DNA from: Paracoccaceae bacterium
GTDB lineage: Bacteria; Pseudomonadota; Alphaproteobacteria; Rhodobacterales; Rhodobacteraceae
Assembly: GCA_030750975.1 (NCBI GenBank)
Contig: JASMHC010000001.1
Span: forward strand, 248,001-312,000
Direction of reading: 5' to 3'
Length of the DNA: 64,000 bases
Shown: positions 9,741-21,750 of the stretch, piece by piece
How positions within the stretch are numbered: position 1 is the stretch's first letter
Layout of the letters: every line of letters begins with the position of its first letter
Made by a program: the position numbers and the translations under genes
The notes under the pieces: generated by a model
Seen by the model: the letters and a program-made list of their open reading frames with translations, nothing else
Told to the model about the DNA's origin: nothing
Database searches by the model: none

Positions 9741-9757
9741 GTAACCAAGACTTAACC
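9741..9757 (+). promoter_or_regulatory. CtrA-box-like site upstream of ctrA
   Basis: The sequence reads GTAA, seven bases, then TTAACC. The CtrA consensus is TTAA-N7-TTAA(C), so there is one mismatch in the first half-site and a perfect second half. It is 49 bp before the ctrA ATG, consistent with autoregulation. Confidence 0.55.
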
Positions 9758-9805
9758 AATATCGCGGAATAATCCTCGGCGTCTGGTATTGAAGGAGGGC
9801 AAGAT

Positions 9806-10522
9806 ATGCGGGTGTTGCTGGTAGAGGATGATCCAACCACCTCAAAAAGCATTGAGATGATGTTAACCCATGCGAATCTCAATGTGTACGCAACCGACCT
9901 GGGTGAAGAGGGATTGGATCTTGCAAAACTGTATGATTATGACCTGATCTTGCTTGATCTGAACCTTCCCGACATGCCTGGGTATGAGGTACTTCGCCAA
10001 ATCCGGCTTGCTCGGGTTGAAACGCCGATTCTTATCCTGTCAGGGTCTGACGACACCGACAGCAAGCTGAAAGGCTTTGGCTTTGGCGCAGACGACTATT
10101 TAACGAAACCGTTTCATCGCGAAGAATTGGTTGCCCGTATTCACGCGATCATCCGGCGTTCGAAAGGACACGCCCAATCGGTGATCCACACAGGCAAGAT
10201 CTCCGTCAATCTTGATGCAAAAACGGTTGAGGCTGAGGGAAAGACCGTTCACCTGACCGGTAAGGAATACCAGATGCTTGAACTTTTAAGTTTGCGCAAA
10301 GGCACTACGCTTACGAAAGAGATGTTTTTGAACCATCTCTATGGCGGCATGGATGAGCCTGAGTTGAAAATCATCGATGTGTTTATTTGCAAGCTGCGCA
10401 AGAAACTGGATCAGGCCACCGGAGGGTTCAACTATATCGAAACCGTTTGGGGGCGGGGGTATGTTTTGCGCGATCCGCAGCCGATGCCGGAAACAACGCC
10501 GCGTATTGCCGTAAGCGCTTAG
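9806..10522 (+). CDS. ctrA: Cell-cycle response regulator CtrA
   Basis: A 238-aa OmpR-type response regulator, the master cell-cycle/motility regulator of alphaproteobacteria. The receiver domain has the acidic pair Glu7-Asp8-Asp9, the phospho-acceptor Asp51 (the same number as in Caulobacter) and the KPF motif. The C-terminal winged helix starts near residue 125 with the recognition segment [12 protein letters not shown] and ends [12 protein letters not shown] strong GAAGGAGG ribosome-binding site (9791-9798) precedes the ATG. A CtrA-like box lies in its own leader. In Rhodobacteraceae CtrA is usually non-essential and controls motility and gene-transfer functions rather than replication; which applies here cannot be seen. 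Confidence 0.96.
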   Translation: MRVLLVEDDPTTSKSIEMMLTHANLNVYATDLGEEGLDLAKLYDYDLILLDLNLPDMPGYEVLRQIRLARVETPILILSGSDDTDSKLKGFGFGADDYLTKPFHREELVARIHAIIRRSKGHAQSVIHTGKISVNLDAKTVEAEGKTVHLTGKEYQMLELLSLRKGTTLTKEMFLNHLYGGMDEPELKIIDVFICKLRKKLDQATGGFNYIETVWGRGYVLRDPQPMPETTPRIAVSA

Positions 10523-10554
10523 ACGGAAACTCCTGACTGGACCAATTTGTCTTT

Positions 10555-10588
10555 GGCCCGTATCACTTTTGTGAAACGTAAACGGGCC
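10555..10588 (+). other. Stem-loop directly before ligA
   Basis: Arms GGCCCGT (10555-10561) and ACGGGCC (10582-10588) form a 7-bp stem that ends 5 bp before the ligA ATG. There is no T-run, so it is not a classical terminator for ctrA; it may affect ligA translation. Confidence 0.3.
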
Positions 10589-10593
10589 GGTAA

Positions 10594-14795
<4,202 letters not shown>

Positions 14796-14914
14796 ATCCT
14801 TTCGCCCCGGTTAAGAGACGTGGGTAATGCCGCGAACCCTGTTGTTGTATGCGTTTCAAATCCAACTTGCGTAACAGACAAATTTCGAAGCGCCTTGGTT
14901 AAAATTTCCCAAAT

Positions 14915-14929
14915 GTTCCAAATTTGTTC
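14915..14929 (+). promoter_or_regulatory. LexA (SOS) box 1
   Basis: GTTC, seven bases (CAAATTT), GTTC: an exact match to the alphaproteobacterial LexA operator GTTC-N7-GTTC. It is 59 bp before the 39-aa ORF at 14989. Confidence 0.75.
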
Positions 14930-14970
14930 TTGCGCAAATGTTTCGAATGTGAGAGCAAAGTGGAAACAAA

Positions 14971-14985
14971 GAACATCAGGTGAAC
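14971..14985 (+). promoter_or_regulatory. LexA (SOS) box 2, over the ribosome-binding site
   Basis: GAAC, seven bases (ATCAGGT), GAAC: the same operator in the opposite orientation. It covers the AGGTGA ribosome-binding region and ends 3 bp before the ATG at 14989. Two exact boxes 41 bp apart are unlikely by chance and imply tight LexA repression. Confidence 0.7.
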
Positions 14986-14988
14986 AAA

Positions 14989-15108
14989 ATGAAGCAGATC
15001 AAATCAGCATTCCATCGTTCAAGCGCGACCATTTTGGAAGATATGCTTGGTGTTGCCACATTGATCACCATGTTGTTCGTGGGTCTCCATCTGCCGGGGG
15101 CATTCTGA
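14989..15108 (+). CDS. 39-aa single-span membrane protein under SOS control (candidate division inhibitor)
   Basis: A tiny ORF with the ATG at 14989 and an AGGTGA site just before it. The product has a basic, amphipathic N-terminus (MKQIKSAFHRSS), then one hydrophobic segment from about residue 20 to the end (LGVATLITMLFVGLHLPGAF). Two LexA boxes precede it. In Caulobacter the SOS-induced SidA (29 aa, one membrane span) blocks cell division at the FtsW/FtsN step; size, topology and control are alike here, but no sequence relation is claimed. A longer frame (14820-15365) covers this region but has poor coding character. Function is inferred only. Confidence 0.6.
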   Translation: MKQIKSAFHRSSATILEDMLGVATLITMLFVGLHLPGAF

Positions 15109-15252
15109 ACGAATTCACTGCCTGCGGTCCCTCACGGATTTGTCCGCGCCTGATTGCCTGTCCCCGGTTTTTATCACGCGCACTTGTCCCTCGTATCAGG
15201 CTGCCTCACCGCCTGATGCTTCCATTCCGTCTCGACTGGGATTGCACCACTT
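15109..15252 (+). ncRNA. Structured 3' region of the SOS transcript, possible small RNA
   Basis: The 144 bases between the small ORF and the terminator carry no plausible gene but do carry three copies of one pairing element: GCCTGAT at 15148-15154, ATCAGGC at 15195-15201 and GCCTGAT at 15211-15217. The middle copy can pair with either side, giving two mutually exclusive hairpins. With the terminator downstream this resembles a structured 3' UTR or a 3'-derived small RNA. No known family is recognised. Confidence 0.35.
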
Positions 15253-15288
15253 GTCGCCGCCGCTTCCAAAGCGTGCGGCGACTTTTTT
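15253..15288 (+). terminator. Rho-independent terminator of the SOS locus
   Basis: A long stem: GTCGCCGC-CGCTT, loop CCA, AAGCG, one bulged T, GCGGCGAC, then six T residues (15283-15288). It terminates + strand transcription from the small ORF. The T-run touches the stop codon of the convergent scaffold gene. There is no T-run on the other side, so it works in the + direction. Confidence 0.85.
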
Positions 15289-15727
15289 ATGAGCCGGTGA
15301 TTTGCGCAATCGCTTCGACGCTTGCGTTCAAAGTAAGAAGAATTGAATCGTGGCGATTTTTATAATCTCTCGCCGGAAGAAGAACTTCCAATCCATCAAA
15401 CGGCGCATCTGGAACCGGTCCGTCATTTTTCAGCATGGCCTTTAACTGGTCGCGTGCAGACACAACCTGTTTGGTTGTGCATCCAACGATCGATGCACCA
15501 ACCACCGAAGCGGCGGCCTGTCCCAGGGCGCAGGCTTTGACGTCCTGCGCATAGTCGGAAATAACCCCGTTCGAGATATTTAACGAAACCGTCACCGTGG
15601 AACCGCAAAGCGGTGCGCGTTTCTTTATGATTGCATCGGCATTTTCCAGCACGCCGACGCGCGGCATATCAGCGGCAAGTGCCAGAATCCGGCTGGAATA
15701 TAGCTTGATCAGATCGGTTTCGGACAT
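15287..15727 (-). CDS. Iron-sulfur cluster assembly scaffold protein (IscU/NifU N-terminal type)
   Basis: A 146-aa protein with the IscU/NifU-N fold, which builds Fe-S clusters on conserved cysteines and passes them to apoproteins. A first cysteine lies in the APLCGS motif (about residue 41), the second in ACALGQAAASV (about 66), and a third in VGCT (about 82), matching the three-cysteine layout of the family. The Rhodobacteraceae versions are shorter and more divergent than IscU, and no iscS or suf genes are nearby. It diverges from hisI. Role as a scaffold is probable, but the partner system is unknown. Confidence 0.75.
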   Translation of the reverse strand: MSETDLIKLYSSRILALAADMPRVGVLENADAIIKKRAPLCGSTVTVSLNISNGVISDYAQDVKACALGQAAASVVGASIVGCTTKQVVSARDQLKAMLKNDGPVPDAPFDGLEVLLPARDYKNRHDSILLTLNASVEAIAQITGS

Positions 15728-15793
15728 GTGCTTTCCTTCGTGGCCGCTTCAGCTTAGATAACGTGCATCCGCTGACGTGAAAGGTTGTGACCG

Positions 15794-16156
15794 ATGTCTT
15801 TTGAAGCTTCAAGTCTTCGCTACGACGAAAACGGGCTTATCCCCGCCATTGCGCAAGATGCAGCTGACGGAACCGTTTTGATGATGGCATGGATGAACGA
15901 AGAGGCCGTGAAGCGGACGTTGAATTCAGGCAAAGTGACCTATTGGTCGCGTTCGCGTCAGGCTTTCTGGGTCAAGGGCGAAACTTCGGGCCATGTACAG
16001 GAACTGGTCGATTTCCGCTATGATTGCGACCGCGATTGCCTGTTGCTTCTGGTGCGGCAAACAGGCCCTGCCTGTCACACAAACCGGCGGAGTTGTTTTT
16101 ATACGTCTGTAAAAAACGGTGTCGAATCCGAGCTTATGGCGCCCGAGGCAAACTAG
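15794..16156 (+). CDS. hisI: Phosphoribosyl-AMP cyclohydrolase HisI
   Basis: A 120-aa stand-alone cyclohydrolase that opens the adenine ring of PR-AMP, step three of histidine synthesis. Metal-binding cysteines and aspartates are visible in FRYDCDRDCLLLLVRQ and GPACHTNRRSCFYTSV. The upstream MMAWMNEEAVKRTL and GKVTYWSRSRQ segments are diagnostic. No fused HisE domain follows, as is usual in alphaproteobacteria. It stands apart from other his genes, with a divergent scaffold gene before it and the gluQ gene converging after it. Confidence 0.95.
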   Translation: MSFEASSLRYDENGLIPAIAQDAADGTVLMMAWMNEEAVKRTLNSGKVTYWSRSRQAFWVKGETSGHVQELVDFRYDCDRDCLLLLVRQTGPACHTNRRSCFYTSVKNGVESELMAPEAN

Positions 16157-16186
16157 CGCCGTTCAAAATCGACTTCGTGTCTCAGG

Positions 16187-17038
16187 TTATCCGCCATACA
16201 CTTTAACCATCTGCCGGATATCAACAGGGGTACAGCCGTCCTGACGATATTTGGCGATGGCCCGCGCGTCATCCCGTTTGGCCAGCCGCTTCCCGGCCTC
16301 GTCGCGCACAAGGCGATGGTGGTGGTAAATTGGTGTCGGAAGGCCAAGAAGTTTTTGAAGCAGCACGTGGATCTGGGTTGCCTCGAACAGGTCCTCACCC
16401 CGGATCACATCCGTGACATGCTGCGCCGCATCATCGACAACGACGGACAGGTGATAGCTGGTGCCCATATCCTTGCGGGCAAGAACAATATCGCCGACCT
16501 GCCTTGTAAGGGATTCGGGGTCGATGGAATGGACGCGCGGGTCAAAGACACGCTCTTCAAATTTCAGGTCTTCTTCAATCGTGGCCAAGGCTTTTTTCAT
16601 ATTTAGTCTTAAGGTTGAAGTGTATCCACTGGTAATTGCTAAGTTTTTATCACGGCACGTCCCCGGATAAACCATCCCGTCAGGGCCATACTGTATCGCG
16701 CCTTCCTGCGGCGCTGACAACGCCTCGGCGATATCCCGTCTGGAACATGAGCATCGATAGATAAGACCTTTATTTATAAGAGTATTCAAAGCATCCGAAT
16801 ATGCGGAAAGACGTTCGGATTGACGCATGACCGGTTTGGCCCAAGCAACCCCAAGCCACCTAAGATCGTCGTAAATCTGCTGTTCCCAGTGATCCCGCGA
16901 TCTGGAGCGATCTATATCCTCAATTCGCAAGAGAAACTTACCTGAGTTTTTCGTCGCATAATCAAACGCATAGAGCGCGGAATAAGCGTGGCCCAGATGC
17001 AATGGGCCGGTCGGTGAGGGTGCAAATCGGGTAATCAC
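16187..17038 (-). CDS. gluQ: Glutamyl-Q tRNA(Asp) synthetase GluQRS
   Basis: A 283-aa shortened glutamyl-tRNA synthetase paralogue that attaches Glu to the queuosine at position 34 of tRNA-Asp. The class I HIGH motif appears as LHLGHAY (residues 16-22), the zinc site as CSCSRRD plus TCR, and the KMSKS-like motif as RLAKRDDA near the C-terminus. The anticodon-binding domain of true GluRS is missing, which separates it from gltX. It overlaps the methyltransferase upstream by 4 bp and is the last gene of a (-) group with trmFO. Confidence 0.92.
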   Translation of the reverse strand: MITRFAPSPTGPLHLGHAYSALYAFDYATKNSGKFLLRIEDIDRSRSRDHWEQQIYDDLRWLGVAWAKPVMRQSERLSAYSDALNTLINKGLIYRCSCSRRDIAEALSAPQEGAIQYGPDGMVYPGTCRDKNLAITSGYTSTLRLNMKKALATIEEDLKFEERVFDPRVHSIDPESLTRQVGDIVLARKDMGTSYHLSVVVDDAAQHVTDVIRGEDLFEATQIHVLLQKLLGLPTPIYHHHRLVRDEAGKRLAKRDDARAIAKYRQDGCTPVDIRQMVKVYGG

Positions 17039-17643
17039 TTGCGGCGCAGGATGATGATATCCGATCCCATCCTCATATCGTCCAGATGCGGCCCGTGTTC
17101 GCGGAAGATCACGTTGGCACGATTTTGGCTTAGCTCAGCCTCCAAAACCGCCATATAATCGGCATTTTCAAGCGTTTTATCGTTGTATGAAAACGCCAAC
17201 AGCCCCGTAGGTGCAATCGCATCAACACAATTCGTCAACGTCTCAGGCGGGGCAGCGCCAACGCTTATCACACCAGCGGCTACGATGACGCTGTAGGTGT
17301 TGGGAACTTCACCGGGCTTGGAAAGCCAAAGCCTCTCGTAAATGCGTTTTTCTTCCGCGATTGAAAGCATCTCAGCGGTGATATCCGTTCCGTGGATCGG
17401 CCCTAGCCCTTTTTGCTTTAAGGCAAGGCCGGATATGCCGGTGCCGCATCCGAAGTCCAGAATGGGGCCATCAAATTCGGATTTGAAACGCCCCAAGGCG
17501 TCGGCAATTCGAACCGGAGTATGATAGCCGCGTTCGGTGATATCCTTGTCATAGCTGCCGGCCCAATGCGCATATGTGTCGATCACTTCCTCAACAGGGC
17601 GATCAATCCATAGGTTCGGGCGATAGGGTTCTTTTTCCGACAT
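17035..17643 (-). CDS. Class I SAM-dependent methyltransferase
   Basis: A 202-aa soluble methyltransferase. The SAM-binding motif I is ILDFGCGTGISGL near residues 61-73, and post-I acidic residue motif follows in IHGTDITAEML. No substrate domain beyond the Rossmann core is visible. It sits between trmFO and gluQ, overlapping gluQ by 4 bp, which could hint at an RNA or tRNA substrate, but small-molecule methyltransferases of this type are common and the context alone does not decide it. Confidence 0.8.
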   Translation of the reverse strand: MSEKEPYRPNLWIDRPVEEVIDTYAHWAGSYDKDITERGYHTPVRIADALGRFKSEFDGPILDFGCGTGISGLALKQKGLGPIHGTDITAEMLSIAEEKRIYERLWLSKPGEVPNTYSVIVAAGVISVGAAPPETLTNCVDAIAPTGLLAFSYNDKTLENADYMAVLEAELSQNRANVIFREHGPHLDDMRMGSDIIILRRK

Positions 17644-17685
17644 GAAGAAATCAAACCACGCATGCCGCGATGGGTCCAGCCCGAT

Positions 17686-19020
17686 TTACGACAGCCAATC
17701 AGACCAGGCGGCTTTTGCGCGATCCGTGTAGGCTTTGTAACGGTCTTTGCGGCCCCGACGACCGCCTTTTTGCCCCTCAACCGGACGGAACAGACCGAAA
17801 TTGACGTTCATCGGCTGAAACGTCTTGGCCTCGGCACCGCCTGATATGTGATGGATCAACGCGCCCATGGCGGTATCCTGCGGGGGCGTTTCAATCGGTT
17901 GCCCAAGCATCTCTGCCGCGGTAAGACGCCCGGCCAAAAGCCCCATGGCGGCGCTTTCAACATAGCCTTCCACGCCGGTAATCTGACCGGCAAAGCGGAT
18001 ATTGGGCCTGGATTTCAAACGCATCTGATCGTCAAGCAATGTCGGCGAGTTGATGAATGTATTGCGGTGAATGCCGCCCAAACGGGCGAAACTGGCATTT
18101 TCCAAACCCGGTATCAAACGAAACACCTCAGTTTGGGCACCGTATTTCATCTTGGTCTGGAACCCGACAATGTTGAACAAGGTGCCAAGCGCGTTGTCTC
18201 GGCGCAATTGTACGACCGCGTAGGGTTTGTCTTCTGATATGTGTGGATTGGTCAATCCGACCGGTTTCATTGGCCCGAAGCGAAGGGTCTCGCGCCCACG
18301 TTCGGCCATGACTTCAATCGGCAGACAACCATCGAAATATCCGGCGGTTTCGCCTTCATGAAACTCGGTCTTGTCAGCCGCAAGAAGCGCGTCGATGAAC
18401 CCTTCGTATTGATCGCGGCTCATTGGGCAGTTCAGGTATGCGGTGCGCTCTTGCTCGGTTTCGCCCTTGTCATAGCGTGATTGCATCCATGCCTTGGTCA
18501 TGTCGATACTTTCGGCATAGACGATGGGCGCAATAGCATCAAAAAACGCAAGACTATCCGCGCCGGTTTCCGTGGCGATGGCCTTGCCCAAACCTTCTGA
18601 TGTCAGCGGACCCGTGGCAAAGATCCATTTCCCCGTGTCGGGAAGTTCATTCACCTGTCCGACCTCAAGCGAGATATTGGGGTGGGACAAAAGCGCATCG
18701 GTGACATCTTGTGAAAAGGGTTCGCGATCCACAGCCAGGGCGCCACCGGCGGGCAGGCGATGCTTGTCGGCCATCTGCATGATCAGACCGTTCGCTTGAC
18801 GCATTTCCCAGTGAAGCAAACCCACGGCGTTCTGTTCATCATCATCTGACCGAAACGAGTTCGAGCACACCATTTCGCCCAGCTTTCCGGTTTGGTGCGC
18901 AAAAGTTCCGGTTTCGGGCCGCATTTCGTGAATGACGACCTTGACCCCCATATTGGCTGCCTGCCAGGCGGCTTCCGAGCCGGCCATGCCACCGCCGACG
19001 ATATGCAATTTCTGATCCAT
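17686..19020 (-). CDS. trmFO: Methylenetetrahydrofolate--tRNA-(uracil-5-)-methyltransferase TrmFO
   Basis: A 444-aa flavoprotein that forms m5U54 (ribothymidine) in the T-loop of tRNA using methylene-THF and FADH2 rather than SAM. The FAD-binding [10 protein letters not shown] motif is at residues 8-17, followed by the family stretch HEMRPE and the [11 protein letters not shown] segment containing the conserved cysteine. [11 protein letters not shown] and the C-terminal MNVNFGLF motif also fit TrmFO rather than GidA/MnmG. It is 39 bp downstream of the enoyl-CoA hydratase on the same strand. Confidence 0.96.
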   Translation of the reverse strand: MDQKLHIVGGGMAGSEAAWQAANMGVKVVIHEMRPETGTFAHQTGKLGEMVCSNSFRSDDDEQNAVGLLHWEMRQANGLIMQMADKHRLPAGGALAVDREPFSQDVTDALLSHPNISLEVGQVNELPDTGKWIFATGPLTSEGLGKAIATETGADSLAFFDAIAPIVYAESIDMTKAWMQSRYDKGETEQERTAYLNCPMSRDQYEGFIDALLAADKTEFHEGETAGYFDGCLPIEVMAERGRETLRFGPMKPVGLTNPHISEDKPYAVVQLRRDNALGTLFNIVGFQTKMKYGAQTEVFRLIPGLENASFARLGGIHRNTFINSPTLLDDQMRLKSRPNIRFAGQITGVEGYVESAAMGLLAGRLTAAEMLGQPIETPPQDTAMGALIHHISGGAEAKTFQPMNVNFGLFRPVEGQKGGRRGRKDRYKAYTDRAKAAWSDWLS

Positions 19021-19059
19021 GACGGCCCATCTAGGGCATGTCAGGGGATATGAAAAGCC

Positions 19060-19845
19060 TTACTGCGTCCAGTTGGGGGGGCGTTTATCAAGGAAAGCGG
19101 CAATGCCTTCTTCGGTATCCCTAAACAACATGTTCTGCGCCATGATGTCGCCCGTAAACGCATAGGCATCGGCCGTGCTCATGGTCAGTTGGTTATAGAA
19201 TGCTTCCTTGCCGATCTTGACGGCCGCTTTAAGCTTGCCCGCGACGGTTTCGGCCAGATCGAAAGTGGTGGAGTCCAATTGGTCGTGGGGGACGGTTTTA
19301 TTGATCAGGCCCAGCGCTTCGGCTTTGCCGGTGTGGATAAACTGGCCGGTGGTGAGCATTTCAAAGGCTTGTTTGCGCGGAATATTGCGGGTCAGGGCAA
19401 CCATCGGGGTTGAACAGAACAGACCGATATTGACCCCGTTCACACCGAAACGGGTGCCTTCGGCGGCCACGGCCATGTCGCAGGTGGCAACCAGCTGACA
19501 GCCAGCGGCGGTGGCGATCCCGTGGACCTGCGCGATAACCGGCTGCGGGATTTTCTGGATGGTCTGCATCATTGTCGCGCAGCGCTGGAACAGCTCGGTG
19601 AAGTAGGATTTGCCGCCATCTTCCGCCTGACGGCCTGCGGTCATTTCCTTCAGGTCATGACCGGCACAGAAGGCCTTGCCATTGCCTTTCAGGATGACCG
19701 CGCGGATCGTCGGGGTTTCAGCGATCGTTTCCAACTCGGATTGCAAGGCGTCCAGCATTGCCTCAGACAAAGCATTCAGCTTTTCCGGCGTGTTCATTGT
19801 CAGGGTCGCGACTGCGTTTGTGTCGTTACGTTCCAAAATTGCCAT
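19060..19845 (-). CDS. Enoyl-CoA hydratase/isomerase family protein
   Basis: A 261-aa crotonase-fold enzyme, probably acting on enoyl-CoA thioesters in fatty-acid or amino-acid breakdown. The oxyanion-hole segment AFCAGHDLKEM (about residues 60-70) and the second glycine-rich segment (HGIATAAGCQLVATCDMAVA) are present. The GHDLKEM variant is typical of the ECHDC3-like subgroup, in which one of the two catalytic glutamates may be replaced, so hydratase activity is not certain. I chose the ATG at 19845 because GGAGG lies just before it; the longer frame to 19911 would run into the divergent thioesterase. Confidence 0.85.
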   Translation of the reverse strand: MAILERNDTNAVATLTMNTPEKLNALSEAMLDALQSELETIAETPTIRAVILKGNGKAFCAGHDLKEMTAGRQAEDGGKSYFTELFQRCATMMQTIQKIPQPVIAQVHGIATAAGCQLVATCDMAVAAEGTRFGVNGVNIGLFCSTPMVALTRNIPRKQAFEMLTTGQFIHTGKAEALGLINKTVPHDQLDSTTFDLAETVAGKLKAAVKIGKEAFYNQLTMSTADAYAFTGDIMAQNMLFRDTEEGIAAFLDKRPPNWTQ

Positions 19846-19903
19846 CTTGTCCTCCGCCGATGCTCGGGCCAACGATAGGCGCAAGCGGTTAGGGAGAACA
19901 AGA

Positions 19904-20323
19904 ATGGACATTGTGATGGACGTGGCGGAACTTCAGGAATTCGTGTCCAGAGAGTTTCCGCAGGTTCAACATTATGTGGTTGTCGAAGACGTGACCAAAG
20001 AGGGCTGCGTCGTGCGGTGGAAGGTTGATGAAACCAATTTGCGACCCGGAGGATCGGTGTCCGGTCCGACGATGTTTTCGGTTGCGGATGTGGCTGTCTA
20101 TCTGGCGCTGATGAGCAGGATTGGCCCGAAGGCTTTGGCTGTTACCACCAATTGCACAATCGATTTCATGCGCAAACCGGCGGCTGAGGCGGATTTGATC
20201 GGCCGTTGCACGCTGTTGAAGCTGGGCAAGGTTCTGGTTGTCGGGGATGTGCTGATCTATTCGGATGGGGCCGACAAACCGGTGGCCCGGGCGACCGCGA
20301 CATATTCCATTCCGCCGAAGTAA
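19904..20323 (+). CDS. PaaI-family hotdog thioesterase
   Basis: A 139-aa acyl-CoA thioesterase-type protein. The hotdog core is clear: the RPGGSVSGPTMFSVADVAVY helix region carries the usual active-site segment, followed by the beta strands TTNCTIDFMRKP and GKVLVVGDVLIY. AGGGAGA (19891-19897) precedes the ATG at 19904; an internal ATG at 19916 is possible. It diverges from the enoyl-CoA hydratase, and both could act on CoA thioesters, but the substrate is unknown. Confidence 0.85.
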   Translation: MDIVMDVAELQEFVSREFPQVQHYVVVEDVTKEGCVVRWKVDETNLRPGGSVSGPTMFSVADVAVYLALMSRIGPKALAVTTNCTIDFMRKPAAEADLIGRCTLLKLGKVLVVGDVLIYSDGADKPVARATATYSIPPK

Positions 20324-20340
20324 ATTCGGCGGACCGGGCT

Positions 20341-20400
20341 AGGGGGCGCTGCCCCCTCCCCAGCCGCGGGGGCGGCTGGGTTCACCCCCGAAGTATTTTT
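20341..20400. repeat. REP-like intergenic palindromic element
   Basis: Two adjacent GC-rich hairpins lie back to back: AGGGGGC-GCT-GCCCCCT (20341-20357) and CCCAGCCGC (20359-20367) with GCGGCTGGG (20372-20380), followed by a CCCCCGAAGTATTTTTG tail. This layout is familiar to me from repeated intergenic elements in Rhodobacteraceae genomes. Only one copy is in this window. Confidence 0.45.
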
Positions 20401-20418
20401 GAAAAAGTGAAAATGCAT

Positions 20419-20440
20419 GGGCGCAATCGGTTTTGCGCCC
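20419..20440. terminator. Terminator hairpin after livM (possibly bidirectional)
   Basis: GGGCGCAA (20419-20426) pairs with TTGCGCCC (20433-20440) around a 6-base loop. On the (-) side, 5 bases after the livM stop, it is followed by T-rich sequence; on the (+) side it is followed by TTATTTTT. It lies between the converging thioesterase and liv operon. Confidence 0.6.
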
Positions 20441-20445
20441 TGATC

Positions 20446-21750
20446 TTATTTTTCGGGCAGCAGACCGCGCGGGCTGAACCTTAGCATGATCAGCAGGAAC
20501 AGCCCCATTGTCAGAAGGCGCATATGCGCTGCGCTTTCGATCAGATGGGTGCGCAAGGCGTTGTCTTCGGCCAGAGGGGCGGTGATGACCTGCATCAGCC
20601 ACAGGCCGATCGGTTCGACCTGAACCCAAAGGAACCACACGATGAAGCCTCCGAGTACGGCCCCCAGGTTGTTGCCTGACCCACCAACGATCACCATGAC
20701 CCAAACAAGGAAGGTAAAGCGCAACGGCTGGTAGCTGGCTGGGGTTAACTGGGCGTCCAGTGTCGTCATCATCGCGCCGGCAATACCGACAATGGCCGAG
20801 CCGAGGATGAAGATCTGCAAATGGCGCGCGGTGACGTTTTTGCCCATGGCGCGGGCCGCTGTTTCATTGTCTCGAATGGCCCGCATCATCCGCCCCCAGG
20901 GGCTGTTGAGCGCCTTTTGCGACAACCACAGCAACGCGATAAGAACGATTGTGAAAAGCAGTGCATAACCGATCTTGACATAGAGCGTCGACGCCGTCGT
21001 CGGGTCCAACCCGATATTTGCGGCACGTTCCACAAATGACGGATCGTTCTGCAAATCGATCTCGTAGGGCAGGGGGCGCGGGATGCCGATGACGTTTTTA
21101 ACCCCGCGGCTCATCCAGTCTTCGTTTTTCAAAACGGCGATGATGATCTCGGAAATCCCCAGCGTGGCAATCGCCAGATAGTCAGAGCGCAGCCCAAGGG
21201 CGGTTTTGCCAATCACCCAGGCCGCGCCCGCGGCCAGAAGACCGCCGACAGGCCAGGCAATCAGAATCGGCAGGCCAAGGCCGCCAAGATACCCTGATGT
21301 TGCCGGATTGACGGCCTCGACAGCTTTGACGGCCGGAATGAAGGTCAGGCGATAAAGGACGAACCCAAACAGAAGGATCGCCAAAACGCCCAATATACGT
21401 GGCCAGCCTTTGGCAATCTTCCGAGAGGCAAAGATCGACGCTCCGATCGTGGCGGCGCCTATTAACAGACCCAGCAGGATGCTGGGGCCTCCGGCGGCCC
21501 AGGCTTCGGGGTCGGGTTTCATCGAGATCAGCACGGTCGCCAGCCCGCCCAGGGCAACAAAGCCCATAACTCCGACATTCAGCAACCCGGCGATCCCCCA
21601 TTGAAGGTTCACGCCGAGCGACATGATGGCACTGATCAATCCCATGTTCAGGATGAACAAGGCCGAATTCCAGCTTTGGACGAACCCCGTGCCGATAATC
21701 AGCACGGCAACAAGTGCGAAAAGTGAAAAGGTTTTGGTTTGATCACTCAT
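20446..21750 (-). CDS. livM: Branched-chain amino-acid ABC transporter permease LivM
   Basis: A 434-aa inner-membrane permease of the LivM family with about ten hydrophobic segments. Family features include the N-terminal LGVNLQWGIAGLLNVGVMGF region, the ALGLRSDYLAIATLGISEI loop and the EAA-like cytoplasmic segment SPWGRMMRAIRDNETAARAMG. An insert of about 70 residues around positions 90-150 makes it longer than E. coli LivM-type permeases. It overlaps livH by 4 bp and is the last gene of the operon, followed by a terminator hairpin. Confidence 0.93.
   Translation of the reverse strand: MSDQTKTFSLFALVAVLIIGTGFVQSWNSALFILNMGLISAIMSLGVNLQWGIAGLLNVGVMGFVALGGLATVLISMKPDPEAWAAGGPSILLGLLIGAATIGASIFASRKIAKGWPRILGVLAILLFGFVLYRLTFIPAVKAVEAVNPATSGYLGGLGLPILIAWPVGGLLAAGAAWVIGKTALGLRSDYLAIATLGISEIIIAVLKNEDWMSRGVKNVIGIPRPLPYEIDLQNDPSFVERAANIGLDPTTASTLYVKIGYALLFTIVLIALLWLSQKALNSPWGRMMRAIRDNETAARAMGKNVTARHLQIFILGSAIVGIAGAMMTTLDAQLTPASYQPLRFTFLVWVMVIVGGSGNNLGAVLGGFIVWFLWVQVEPIGLWLMQVITAPLAEDNALRTHLIESAAHMRLLTMGLFLLIMLRFSPRGLLPEK

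Noticed and set aside
14820-15365. A 181-codon + frame across the SOS locus
   Set aside because: Its composition is not protein-like, it reads through LexA boxes and the terminator, and it runs into the scaffold gene on the opposite strand; the 39-aa ORF explains the region better.
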